A stretch of DNA of 64,000 nucleotides from Streptomyces bungoensis (GTDB lineage: Bacteria > Actinomycetota > Actinomycetes > Streptomycetales > Streptomycetaceae): contig NZ_KQ948853.1 in the NCBI RefSeq assembly GCF_001514215.1, positions 343,167 to 407,166 of the forward strand, written 5' to 3'. The translations under genes and the position numbers were made by a program. This document shows, piece after piece, positions 31,723 to 39,881 of the stretch. The notes beneath the pieces are model-generated. The model did not search any database. It was not told the origin of the DNA and worked only from the letters and a program-made list of their open reading frames with translations. Each line of letters opens with the position of its first letter. Within the stretch, counting starts at the first letter, position 1.

Positions 31723-32247
31723 CTAGCCGAGTTCCTTCTCGTACCAGGCCACGTCCCAGTAGCGGCCGAACTTGCGGCCCACCTCGCGGTAGGTGCCGAC
31801 GTGGTGGAAGCCGAAGCGGGAATGCAACCGCTCGGACGCCTCGTTGGGAAGGGCGACACCGGCGTAGGCCCGGTGCACGTCCTCACCGGCCAGGGCCGCG
31901 AACAGGGCGTCGTAGAGCAGCGTGCCGATCCCGCGGCGCCCGGCGTCGGGGGCGACGTACACCGAGGTCTCCACGGAGGTCACGTACGCGGGCTTCGGCC
32001 GGTAGGGGCTGGATGTGGCGTACCCCAGAATCGCCTGTGAGTCCGCGTCCGTGGCAACCATCAGGCGGTACGGGCCGTCTTCCGGGTGGGAGAGCAGCCA
32101 GGGGCGGCGCTCCCGGGCAGTGAAGACCGCCGTGTCGAAGGTGATGGCCGTCTCACGTACGTAGTGGTTGTAGATCTCCGTGAGGGCGTCAAGATCCGCC
32201 TCGGATCCCGGCCTGACCTGCACCTCTGTACGTCCGGACACCACCAC
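31723..32247 (-). CDS. GNAT acetyltransferase (phosphinothricin acetyltransferase-like)
   Basis: This protein of up to 174 residues shows the Bar/Pat-like pattern: VRPGSEADLDALTEIYNHYV at the start, ILGYATSSPYRPKPAYVTSV, SVYVAPDAGRRGIGTLLYDA (acetyl-CoA loop) and WYEKELG at the end. Such enzymes acetylate phosphinothricin-like amines, but most homologs are of unknown specificity. Three consecutive GTG codons follow GGAGGGGC, so the start is uncertain by a few residues. Confidence 0.82.
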   Translation of the reverse strand: MVVSGRTEVQVRPGSEADLDALTEIYNHYVRETAITFDTAVFTARERRPWLLSHPEDGPYRLMVATDADSQAILGYATSSPYRPKPAYVTSVETSVYVAPDAGRRGIGTLLYDALFAALAGEDVHRAYAGVALPNEASERLHSRFGFHHVGTYREVGRKFGRYWDVAWYEKELG

Positions 32248-32303
32248 GCCCCTCCGTGTGGCCGACAGGGTACTGCATGATCAGAAAAATTGAGGGGCAG
32301 GTT

Positions 32304-32331
32304 GGGAATTCTGTCCGGATTCCAGTCGTTG
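32304..32331 (+). promoter_or_regulatory. Sigma-R-type promoter of hrdD
   Basis: GGGAAT at 32304-32309, an 18-base spacer, then GTTG at 32328-32331. This matches the thiol-stress sigma factor SigR consensus (GGGAAT-N18-GTT), and hrdD is a known SigR target in S. coelicolor (established knowledge). It lies 119 bp before the hrdD start. Confidence 0.75.
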
Positions 32332-32449
32332 TTTCCATCGGATGCAGGGCACCCGAGGAGAGTCCCGGATAAGGGAGTCCGCGAGACCGAACCGGAGCGC
32401 CGAGCGTTCACAGGACCACCCGCCAGCCCACCATCGCAAGGGAGCACGC

Positions 32450-33448
32450 ATGGCAACCCGCGCCGTCGCCCGTCGTAAGTCCGCCACCGGCGAGACGGCC
32501 GACTCGGCAGGCAGTGTCCGCGCCCACGCCGGCGAGATCGCCGATCGCGACCTGGTCGGCATGTACCTCGACGAGATCGCGCGTACGCCGCTGCTCGACG
32601 CCGCCAAGGAAGTCGAGCTGTCACAGACCATCGAGGCGGGTGTGTTCGCGCAGCAGGTCCTCGACGGCTTCGAGGAGTCCTCGTCGGACGCCACCCGCGA
32701 GGAGCTCGAGGCCCTGGTGGCCGCCGGTGAGCGTGCCAAGGACGTCTTCATCCGCTCCAACCTCCGCCTGGTCGTGGCGGTGGCCCGGCGCTACCCGCGC
32801 AGCGGCCTGCCGCTGCTGGACCTGATCCAGGAGGGCAACGCCGGTCTGGTGCGCGCGGTGGAGAAGTTCGACTACCGCAAGGGCTTCAAGTTCTCGACGT
32901 ACGCCACCTGGTGGATCCGCCAGGCCATCACCCGCTCCATCGCCGACCAGTCCCGCACGATCCGGCTCCCCGTCCACCTGGTGGAGGAGCTGGGCCGCAT
33001 CCGCCGCGTCCAGCGCGAGTTCAACCGCGAGCACGGCCGCGACCCGGAGCCCGCGGAGATCGCCGCCGAGCTCGGCTCGACGCCGGAGCGCGTGACGGAC
33101 GTCCTCGACTGGTCCCGCGACCCGGTCTCGCTGAACATGTCGGTGGACGACGAGGGCGAGACCCAGTTCGGCGACCTCCTGGAGGACACCTCGGCGGTGT
33201 CGCCGGAGCAGTCGGTGCTGACCCTGCTGCGCAGCGAGGAGCTGGACGACCTGATCGGCCGCCTGGACCAGCGCACGGCCTCCATCATCAAGATGCGGTA
33301 CGGCATCGAGGACGGCCGCGAGCGCACCCTGACCGAGGTCGGCAAGGAGCACGGCCTCACCCGCGAGCGCATCCGCCAGATCGAGAAGCACGCGCTGCTC
33401 GAACTGAAGAAGCTGGCCCGCCAGACCGGCTTCGACGCGGCGGCGTAA
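32450..33448 (+). CDS. hrdD: Principal-type sigma factor HrdD
   Basis: This 332-residue group-2 sigma-70 factor has region 1.2/2 (DLVGMYLDEIARTPLLDAAK, NLRLVVAVARRYPRSGLPLL), region 2.4 (YATWWIRQAITRSIADQSRT), region 3 (LPVHLVEELGRIRRVQREF) and region 4 with an HTH (TLTEVGKEHGLTRERIRQIE). The N-terminus MATRAVARRKSATGETADSA matches the HrdD of S. coelicolor as recalled, and it is much shorter than HrdB. It is a non-essential alternative vegetative-type sigma factor. ATG 32450 follows AAGGGAG. Confidence 0.88.
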   Translation: MATRAVARRKSATGETADSAGSVRAHAGEIADRDLVGMYLDEIARTPLLDAAKEVELSQTIEAGVFAQQVLDGFEESSSDATREELEALVAAGERAKDVFIRSNLRLVVAVARRYPRSGLPLLDLIQEGNAGLVRAVEKFDYRKGFKFSTYATWWIRQAITRSIADQSRTIRLPVHLVEELGRIRRVQREFNREHGRDPEPAEIAAELGSTPERVTDVLDWSRDPVSLNMSVDDEGETQFGDLLEDTSAVSPEQSVLTLLRSEELDDLIGRLDQRTASIIKMRYGIEDGRERTLTEVGKEHGLTRERIRQIEKHALLELKKLARQTGFDAAA

Positions 33449-33594
33449 CGGTTCGCGGCGGCCGGTGTGACAGGGGTGCGAAAACCGGGCGCGACGGGCG
33501 TACGGAGACCGTGTGCCGCGCACGCCCGGTGGCGGAAGACGGCGCAAACATGGCGTGGTACCGCCGCTTCAACCCCGGGGCCCGCGGGAAAAAC

Positions 33595-33624
33595 CCTTCC
33601 GGGCCCAGGAGCAGGGCCCGAAGG
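33595..33624 (+). terminator. Hairpin downstream of hrdD
   Basis: Arms CCTTCCGGGCCC and GGGCCCGAAGG flank the loop AGGAGCA about 150 bp after the hrdD stop. It is a probable transcription terminator. Confidence 0.55.
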
Positions 33625-33865
33625 ACCGCACTCCCACACCCCCACACACGGTTCGCTGCACCGGTGAGCCAGGTCCCGACGCTATCCCCCCCCGGCGCCG
33701 GGACCTTCCAGGCCGGGCCCCGGCGCCTACCCCCCCCCAGGCGCCTGGGCCCGGTCTTTTCCGTGCCGGTGCTCATGCGGGGTCTCTGCGCCGGTGCCCT
33801 ACACCGGTCCTGCCTGCTGAGGCGGCGGGTCACCCCGTACCTGAACCCCGGGGTGGCCCGCCGAA

Positions 33866-33880
33866 TGGCAGATTCTGCCA
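33866..33880. promoter_or_regulatory. Perfect palindrome before a TetR gene (probable operator)
   Basis: TGGCAGA-T-TCTGCCA is a perfect 15-bp dyad, 20 bases before GTG 33901. TetR regulators commonly bind such sites at their own promoters, so autoregulation is likely. Confidence 0.6.
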
Positions 33881-33900
33881 CACCGGCATAGCCTGCCGAG

Positions 33901-34665
33901 GTGAGCACCCCCCGCCCCGACCGCACCACCCCGGACCAGCCGCTTTCCGCCACCGCCCCGGCGTCCTCGGCGTCCCTCACCGAACGCCGCAAGGCCGAGA
34001 CCCGGATGGTGATCGCGCGCGCCGCGGCCGCCCTCTTCGTCCGCCAAGGGCTGCGCGCCACCCGCGCGGAGGACATCGCCCAGGCGGCCGGCGTCGCGCC
34101 CCGCACCTTCTACCGTTATTTCGCCACCAAGGAGGAGGCGGTGGCCCCGCTGTACTCGGTGGGCGCCCGGCGCTGGACGGAGGCGGTCCGCGCCGCGCCG
34201 GCCGCGCTGTCCGTCCCGGAGGCCCTGCGGCACGCGGCGCAGCACACCCTCACTCCCGGGGCGGGTGTCTCCGCGGCGTCCTGGGAGTGGGTCCGCACCC
34301 TCATCCGCCTGGCCCTCACCAGCCCGGCGCTGCGCAGGGTCTGGGCCGAGGTCTGCCGCACCTCGGAGGCCGACCTCGCCGGCGTGCTGGCCGAACGGCT
34401 GGGGCGCGGCGGGCAGAGCGCCGGGGACGCGGCCCGGGGCGAGGCTGACAACGTTGCCGGACCGGCCGGGCCGGACCTCCGCTTCGCCGCGGCGGTGGCC
34501 GACGCCGCCGTCCGCGTGGCCGTGGAGTCCTGGGCAGCGACCGAGGCCCCGCCGACCGGCCCCGGCGGCCCGGCGGCCCTGGCGCTGGGCAACCTGGACG
34601 CACTGCGGGGGTTCCGGTGGGGCGGGGAGGACATCCCTCAGGGCCCCGCGGCGGGCCTCTCCTGA
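33901..34665 (+). CDS. TetR-family regulator with a repeat-derived 3' end
   Basis: This 254-residue regulator has an HTH (AAAALFVRQGLRATRAEDIA, then GVAPRTFYRYFATKEEAVAP) and a helical effector domain with an Ala/Gly/Pro-rich C-terminus. It lies downstream of hrdD in the same orientation, as SCO3201 does in S. coelicolor (synteny by recollection). The last 25 codons and stop are the ancestor of a 101-bp tandem repeat that continues for three more copies downstream. Confidence 0.82.
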   Translation: MSTPRPDRTTPDQPLSATAPASSASLTERRKAETRMVIARAAAALFVRQGLRATRAEDIAQAAGVAPRTFYRYFATKEEAVAPLYSVGARRWTEAVRAAPAALSVPEALRHAAQHTLTPGAGVSAASWEWVRTLIRLALTSPALRRVWAEVCRTSEADLAGVLAERLGRGGQSAGDAARGEADNVAGPAGPDLRFAAAVADAAVRVAVESWAATEAPPTGPGGPAALALGNLDALRGFRWGGEDIPQGPAAGLS

Positions 34666-34975
34666 CCACTGCCCCCGGCCCGCCGGCCCTGGGCAACCCG
34701 TAGGCGCGGCGGGGTTCCGTCGGGCGAGGGAGACACCCTCAGGGCCCCGCGGCGGGCCTCTCCTGACCACTGCCCCCGGCCCGCCGGCCCTGGGCAACCC
34801 GTAGGCGCGGCGGGGTTCCGTCGGGCGGGGGAGACACCCTCAGGGCCCCGCGGCGGGCCTCTCCTGACCACTGCCCCCGGCCCGCCGGCCCTGGGCAACC
34901 CGTAGGCGCGGCGGGGTTCCGTCGGGCGGGGGAGACACCCTCAGGGCCCCGCGGCGGGCCTCTCCTGACCGCCGC
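34588..34975. repeat. 101-bp tandem repeat grown from the 3' end of the TetR gene
   Basis: Copies start at 34588 (diverged, coding), 34691, 34792 and 34893 (the last partial), each beginning GGGCAACC and ending before the next. The two inner copies differ at one base (GGGCGAGGG versus GGGCGGGGG). Each carries the TetR stop context (GGGCCTCTCCTGACC). The remaining stretch to 35035 is GC-rich intergenic DNA without a gene. Confidence 0.85.
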
Positions 34976-35035
34976 CCCGCGGCGCTCGCGGCCCTGGGCC
35001 CGCGCATTCCGGAGGCGCCACGGGGGCCGGCCGGG

Positions 35036-36034
35036 TCAGGTCCCGGCCTCCTGAGCCGTCTCCCGCCCGCCGCAGACCCCCGCCGCACGGCTCAGGCGGC
35101 CGCCCAGCCGGCCCACGCACTCGGCCAGTTCCGGTGGGTTCAGGACCGTGAACTCGTGTCCCACCATCGCCAGGCGCACCGCCAGCCACTCCAGCGGACC
35201 CCCGCCCGAGCCCCGCAGGACGCAGGCGTCCTCCCCGTCCGGCTCGGGCGCGCCGACGAACGCCGGGACGTGCGCGGCCACCACCTCGGCCGGTGCCGCG
35301 AAGCGGACCTCGTACGCGAACTCCCGCCGTCCCTCGAGCGACCGGCGCAGATACTCGGCCGCATCCCCGGTCGGCAGCTCCCGCGGGGTGAACCGCGCCC
35401 CGGTCGCGAACGGCTCGCTCACCCGGTCGACGCGGAACGTGCGCCAGTCCGCCCGGTCCAGGTCGTAGGCGACGAGGTACCAGCGCCGGCCCGTCGACAC
35501 CAGCCGGTGCGGCTCGGTCAGCCGGCGCGACCCGCTGCCGTCCTTGGCCCGGTAGGCGAACCGCAGCCGCTCCCGGCCGGCCACCGTCGACGCCATCACG
35601 GTCAGCGTCTCCGGCGCGATGCTCGGCCCGTCCCCGCTGGTCAGCGCGGTGGTCGCGGCCTGCAGGGTGGACACCCGGTGCCGCAGCCGGGCCGGCAGCA
35701 CCTGCTCCAGCTTGGCCAGCGCCCGCACCGACGCCTCGTCCACCCCCTCCACGGCGTGCCCGGCTCCGGCCCGCAGCCCGACCGCGATCGCCACCGCCTC
35801 CTCGTCGTCGAGCACCAGCGGCGGCATGGCCTTGCCGGCGATCAGCCGGTACCCGCCGTCGGCGCCCTTGGTGGCCTGCACGGGATAGCCCAGTTCGCGC
35901 AGCCGGTCGATGTCCCGCCGCACGGTCCGGCGGGACACCCCGAGCCGGCCGGCCAGCTCACCGCCGGGCCACTCGCGCGGGGTCTGGAGCAGGGAGAGCA
36001 GCTGGAGGAGCCGGGCCGGAGTGTCCGTCGTCAT
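35036..36034 (-). CDS. WYL-domain HTH regulator
   Basis: This 332-residue protein has an N-terminal HTH_11 (QLLSLLQTPREWPGGELAGR, then VSRRTVRRDIDRLRELGYPV) and a central WYL domain (RRWYLVAYDLDRADWRTFRV, RVSEPFATGARF) that senses a nucleotide or similar ligand. The C-terminal extension ends in a Cys-containing tail. It diverges from an MFS exporter gene 62 bp away and probably controls it. Confidence 0.85.
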   Translation of the reverse strand: MTTDTPARLLQLLSLLQTPREWPGGELAGRLGVSRRTVRRDIDRLRELGYPVQATKGADGGYRLIAGKAMPPLVLDDEEAVAIAVGLRAGAGHAVEGVDEASVRALAKLEQVLPARLRHRVSTLQAATTALTSGDGPSIAPETLTVMASTVAGRERLRFAYRAKDGSGSRRLTEPHRLVSTGRRWYLVAYDLDRADWRTFRVDRVSEPFATGARFTPRELPTGDAAEYLRRSLEGRREFAYEVRFAAPAEVVAAHVPAFVGAPEPDGEDACVLRGSGGGPLEWLAVRLAMVGHEFTVLNPPELAECVGRLGGRLSRAAGVCGGRETAQEAGT

Positions 36035-36096
36035 GTGTCCGAGGATGCCGTACCACTAGGACACGAGCTGACCTAATGCGGGCCTAGCGTGGGCGC

Positions 36097-37614
36097 ATGA
36101 CCTCCACGGAACAGACCCTCAGCGCACCGCGGACCCCGGCCGGCCCGGGCGACCGCCGACGCTGGCTCGCGCTCGCGATCGTGATGGCCGCGGCCTTCAT
36201 GGACCTCGTCGACGTCACGATCGTCAACATCGCCATCCCCTCCATCCAGCGGGACGAGGGCGCCTCCGTGGGCCAGATCCAGTGGATCACCGCGGGCTAC
36301 GCGCTGGCCTTCGCCGCCGGCCTGATCACCGGGGGCCGGCTCGGCGACATCCACGGCCGGAAGCGGCTGTTCCTCCTCGGGATCGCCGGCTTCACCCTGG
36401 CCTCCGCGCTGTGCGGCTTCGCGGCGAACCCCGAAATGCTGGTCGCCGCCCGCATCCTGCAGGGCGGCATGGCGGCGATGATGGTCCCGCAGGTCCTGTC
36501 GATCGTGCACGCCACCTTCCCCGCCCACGAACGCGGCAAGGTCTTCGGCCTGTTCGGCGCGATCGTCGGCCTCGGCGCGGTCTCCGGGCCACTGCTCGGC
36601 GCGCTGCTGACGGAGTGGAACCTGTTCGGCCTCGAATGGCGGCCCATCTTCCTGATCAACCTGCCGGTCGGCGTCGTCGCCCTCCTCCTCGGCCGCCGCT
36701 TCATCACCGAGTCCCGCGCGCCGAAGGCACTCAAGCTGGACCTCGTCGGCGTCGCCCTGGTGACGCTGGGCCTGCTGATGCTGCTCTACCCGCTCACCCG
36801 GGGCCGCGAGCTGCACTGGCCGGTGTGGGGGTACGTCTCGATGGCCGGCGCCTTCGGTGTCTTCGTGGCGCTGGTGGCGTACGAGCGGCGCAAGGCGGCG
36901 CGCGACGGCTCCCCGCTGGTCGAGCTGTCCCTGTTCCGCGTGAAGAGCTTCGCCGCCGGCATCGCCGTGCAGACGGTGTTCGGAGTCGCGCTCGGCATCT
37001 TCTTCCTGGTCTGGACGCTGTACATGCAGATCGGCCTGGGCTGGAGCCCGCTGCGGGCGGGGCTGACCGGGGTGCCGTTCTCGCTCGCGGTGTCGACGGC
37101 GGCCGGGCTGTCGGTGCAGAAGCTGGTGCCGCGGTTCGGCCGCAAGGTGCTCCAGGCGGGCGCGCTGGTGATGGGCGCGGGCGTCCTCCTCTACATCTGG
37201 GAGGCGCACCGGTACGGCCTGTCCATCGCCTCCTGGCAGATGGCGCTCCCGCTGGTCGTGATGGGGACCGGCATGGGCCTGATCGTCGCGCCGCTGACGG
37301 ACGCGGTGCTCTCGGAGGTGCCCCGCGAGCACGCCGGGTCCGCGTCCGGCCTCATCAACACCGTGCAGCAGATGGGCAACGCGCTCGGCCTGGGGCTGGT
37401 CTCGGTGGTGTTCTTCGGGGTGATCGGCGACCGGCTCACCCGCGCGGAGGTGCGCCCTGCCTTCGTACACGCCTTCCAGCACGCGCTGTGGTGGGTCGCC
37501 GGGGTGATGGGCGTGATCTTCCTGCTGATGTCCGCCCTGCCCAAGCGGCCGGCGCAGCACGTGGAGGGAGCCGTGGCCGAGGTCGCGGCGGTGGAGAGCG
37601 CGCTGGTGGGCTGA
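36097..37614 (+). CDS. MFS drug-proton antiporter (DHA2)
   Basis: This 505-residue transporter has the typical start LAIVMAAAFMDLVDVTIVNIAIPS and loop GGRLGDIHGRKRLFLLGI. It has about 14 membrane segments, with LVPRFGRKVLQAGALVMGAG as the second cytosolic loop. It is paralogous to the MFS gene at 28689 but not near-identical. Export of a small toxic compound is likely. Divergent from the WYL regulator, with the -35/-10 region in the 62-bp gap. Confidence 0.88.
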   Translation: MTSTEQTLSAPRTPAGPGDRRRWLALAIVMAAAFMDLVDVTIVNIAIPSIQRDEGASVGQIQWITAGYALAFAAGLITGGRLGDIHGRKRLFLLGIAGFTLASALCGFAANPEMLVAARILQGGMAAMMVPQVLSIVHATFPAHERGKVFGLFGAIVGLGAVSGPLLGALLTEWNLFGLEWRPIFLINLPVGVVALLLGRRFITESRAPKALKLDLVGVALVTLGLLMLLYPLTRGRELHWPVWGYVSMAGAFGVFVALVAYERRKAARDGSPLVELSLFRVKSFAAGIAVQTVFGVALGIFFLVWTLYMQIGLGWSPLRAGLTGVPFSLAVSTAAGLSVQKLVPRFGRKVLQAGALVMGAGVLLYIWEAHRYGLSIASWQMALPLVVMGTGMGLIVAPLTDAVLSEVPREHAGSASGLINTVQQMGNALGLGLVSVVFFGVIGDRLTRAEVRPAFVHAFQHALWWVAGVMGVIFLLMSALPKRPAQHVEGAVAEVAAVESALVG

Positions 37615-37656
37615 CCGAGCGGGGACCGAGCGGCAACCGAGCGGGACGGAGGCCCG

Positions 37657-37683
37657 AGGCCCGGCACCAGGGGTGCCGGGCCT
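37657..37683 (+). terminator. Terminator after the MFS gene
   Basis: Perfect 12-bp arms AGGCCCGGCACC and GGTGCCGGGCCT with a 3-base loop, followed by TCGTGCTG, 42 bp after the MFS stop. Confidence 0.75.
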
Positions 37684-37703
37684 TCGTGCTGCCCGGACGG
37701 CCT

Positions 37704-37783
37704 CGAAGTCCGTTCGTGCCCGAAGTCCATTCCCGGGCCCGAAGTCCGTTCATGCCCGAATGAGCCCGAAGCTGTTTACTTCG
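37704..37783. promoter_or_regulatory. CGAAGTCC direct repeats upstream of fruR
   Basis: CGAAGTCC occurs at 37704, 37721 and 37740, and its inverted form ACTTCG at about 37778 near a TGTTTACTTCG stretch. The fruR start is about 90 bp further on. DeoR-family regulators often bind short direct repeats, so this is a candidate FruR operator/promoter region. The assignment is inference from position. Confidence 0.45.
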
Positions 37784-37872
37784 CGGATATTCAGGCGTAG
37801 CCTCACAGAGAAACCACACGTTCGGGCATGGCATCGGGCGCGGGCGGACAGCGAGTCGGAGGCGAGACGGAC

Positions 37873-38634
37873 ATGTACGCACCGGAGCGGCAGCAGGAGA
37901 TCCTCCGGCTCGCCCGGGACGGCGGCCGGGTGGACGTCCTGTCGCTCGCCGAGGAGTTCCAGGTCACCGCGGAGACCATCCGCCGTGACCTGAAGGCCCT
38001 CGACCGCGCCGGCCTCGTCCGCCGGGTGCACGGCGGCGCCATTCCGGTCGGCCGCCTGGACTTCGAGCCGGACCTCGCCGAGCGCGAGTCCACCGCCGCC
38101 GGCGAGAAGGACCGCATCGCCAAGGCGGCGCTCGCCGAACTGCCGGCCGAGGGCACCCTGATCCTCGACGCCGGTACGACGGTGGCGCGGCTGGCCGCGG
38201 CCATCCCGCTGGAGGCCTCCCTCACCGTCGTCACCCACAGCCTGCCCATCGCCGCCCGCCTCGCCGACCACCCGGGCATCCAGCTCCACCTGGTCGGCGG
38301 GCGCGTCCGGCACCGCACCCGCGCCGCCGTGGACGCCTGGGCGCTGCGCGCCTACGGCGAGATCCGCGCCGACGTCCTGTTCGTCGCCGCCAACGGATTC
38401 TCCGCCGAGCACGGGCTGACCACCCCCGACCTCGCCGAGGCCGCGGTCAAGCGGGCGGCCGTCGCCGCCGCCCGCCGGGTCGTCCTCCTCGCCGACTCCG
38501 CCAAGCACGGCCAGGAGCACTTCGCCCGCTTCGGCGGCCTGGACGACGTGGACCTGCTGATCACCGACAGCGGGCTGAGCCCCGACGACGCAGCCGACAT
38601 CGAGCGCGGCGGCACGGAAGTAGTACGCGCATGA
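37873..38634 (+). CDS. fruR: FruR, DeoR-family regulator of fructose uptake
   Basis: This 253-residue repressor has a DeoR HTH (MYAPERQQEILRLARDGGRV, then FQVTAETIRRDLKALDRAGL) and a C-terminal sugar-phosphate sensor (LILDAGTTVARLA, ADVLFVAANGFS, LLADSAKHGQEHFARFG). Fructose 1-phosphate is the likely inducer (family knowledge). It overlaps fruK by four bases (ATGA), so regulator, kinase and permease form one operon, as in other Streptomyces. ATG 37873. Confidence 0.88.
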   Translation: MYAPERQQEILRLARDGGRVDVLSLAEEFQVTAETIRRDLKALDRAGLVRRVHGGAIPVGRLDFEPDLAERESTAAGEKDRIAKAALAELPAEGTLILDAGTTVARLAAAIPLEASLTVVTHSLPIAARLADHPGIQLHLVGGRVRHRTRAAVDAWALRAYGEIRADVLFVAANGFSAEHGLTTPDLAEAAVKRAAVAAARRVVLLADSAKHGQEHFARFGGLDDVDLLITDSGLSPDDAADIERGGTEVVRA

Positions 38635-39578
38635 TCCTCACCGTCACCCCCAACCCCTCCCTCGACCGCACCTACGAGGTCCAGGCCCTCAAGCGCGGTG
38701 AGGTCATCCGTGCCGAGACCGAGCGGATGGATCCCGGCGGCAAGGGCGTGAACGTCTCGCGCGCCGTGGCCGCCGCCGGCCGGCGCACGCTCGCCGTCCT
38801 GCCCCTGGGCGGCGCGCCGGGCGCGCTCGTCTTCGAACTGCTCGACGCCCAGGGCATCGAGGTCGCGCCGGTGCCGGTCACCGGGGACACCCGCTCCAAC
38901 ATCGCGCTCGCCGAGGCGGACGGGGTGCTGACGAAGATCAACGCGCCGGGGCCGGAGCTCTCGGCGGCCGAGCAGGAGCAGCTCCTGGAGACCGTGCGCG
39001 AGCAGTCGCGCGACGCCGACTGGATCGCGTGCTGCGGCAGCCTGCCGCGCGGTCTCGCGCCCTCCTGGTACGCCGACGTCGTCACGCGGGCGCACGCCGG
39101 GGGCGCGCGCATCGCCCTGGACACCTCCGGGCGGGCGCTCGCGGAGGCCCTGCGCGCCCGGCCCGACGTGGTGAAGCCCAACGCCGAGGAGCTCGCCGAG
39201 GCCGTCGGACGCCCCCTGGCGACCGTGGGCGACGCGGTGAAGGCCGCCGAGGAGCTGCGCGCGATGGGCGCCCGCGCCGTCCTCGCGAGCCTGGGCGCCG
39301 ACGGACAGCTCCTTGTCGACGACGCGGGCGCCTGGTTCGGCAGCGCGCACGTCGACGCCGTACGCAGCAACGTGGGCGCCGGTGACGCGGCGCTGGCCGG
39401 CTTCCTGATCGCCGGCGGCAGCGGCCCGGAGGCCCTCGCCTCCGCCGTCGCCCACGGCGCCGCCGCCGTCCAGCTCCCCGGCAGCGTCATGCCGACCCCG
39501 GCCGACCTCGACCCGGCCGCGGTGACCGTCACGACCGACATCCCCGCCGACCGCGAACTCACGGAGCCGGTGTCATGA
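38631..39578 (+). CDS. fruK: 1-phosphofructokinase
   Basis: This 315-residue PfkB-family sugar kinase converts fructose 1-phosphate to fructose 1,6-bisphosphate. Its signatures are MILTVTPNPSLDRTYEVQAL, GGKGVNVSRAVAAAG and VGAGDAALAGFLIAGG with the catalytic Asp. Start ATG 38631 overlaps the fruR stop. The 303-bp gap (39579-39881) before fruA contains no convincing gene; the open frames there are Arg/Pro-rich artefacts. Confidence 0.92.
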   Translation: MILTVTPNPSLDRTYEVQALKRGEVIRAETERMDPGGKGVNVSRAVAAAGRRTLAVLPLGGAPGALVFELLDAQGIEVAPVPVTGDTRSNIALAEADGVLTKINAPGPELSAAEQEQLLETVREQSRDADWIACCGSLPRGLAPSWYADVVTRAHAGGARIALDTSGRALAEALRARPDVVKPNAEELAEAVGRPLATVGDAVKAAEELRAMGARAVLASLGADGQLLVDDAGAWFGSAHVDAVRSNVGAGDAALAGFLIAGGSGPEALASAVAHGAAAVQLPGSVMPTPADLDPAAVTVTTDIPADRELTEPVS

Positions 39579-39881
39579 CCTCCTACGCGCCGGACGCTGT
39601 GCGCCCCGGGTCCCGGCGGCTGGGCGGACGGTCCGTGTCCGTGCCGAGCCGCGCACGCTCCTGGTTCCGGCACCCGGGTGCGCGTCCGGTGTCCGCGCCG
39701 GGCGGCGCGCCGTTACTCGCCACCCGGGCCGGCCGGCCCGGTCTCCCGGACCACCAGGCCGGCCACGGCAGGCGGGGTTTCCCCGGCTCCGCCTCCCGCA
39801 CCCCAGCTCCCCCCACGGCACCCCCGTCCCCTCTCCCGCCCACGGCACTCCCCGGGCGACACGCGTGCAGAGGAGCCCGCG

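Larger units (their letters stand above)
33449..33900. other. Intergenic after hrdD, with poly-C runs
   Basis: No convincing gene was seen in these 452 bp. It holds the hrdD terminator hairpin (33595-33624), two cytosine homopolymers of eight or more bases (near 33686 and 33730) prone to slippage, and a perfect 15-bp palindrome just before the TetR gene. A frame starting near 33550 (MAWYRRFNPGARG) lacks protein-like composition. Confidence 0.55.

Noticed and set aside
33550..33891. Gene between hrdD and tetR (MAWYRRFNPG start)
   Set aside because: The frame spans a terminator hairpin, poly-C tracts and the TetR operator, and its composition is Arg/Pro-rich.
34588..34975. CRISPR array
   Set aside because: The units are 101 bp long with no unique spacers and derive from a coding 3' end. 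No cas gene is nearby.
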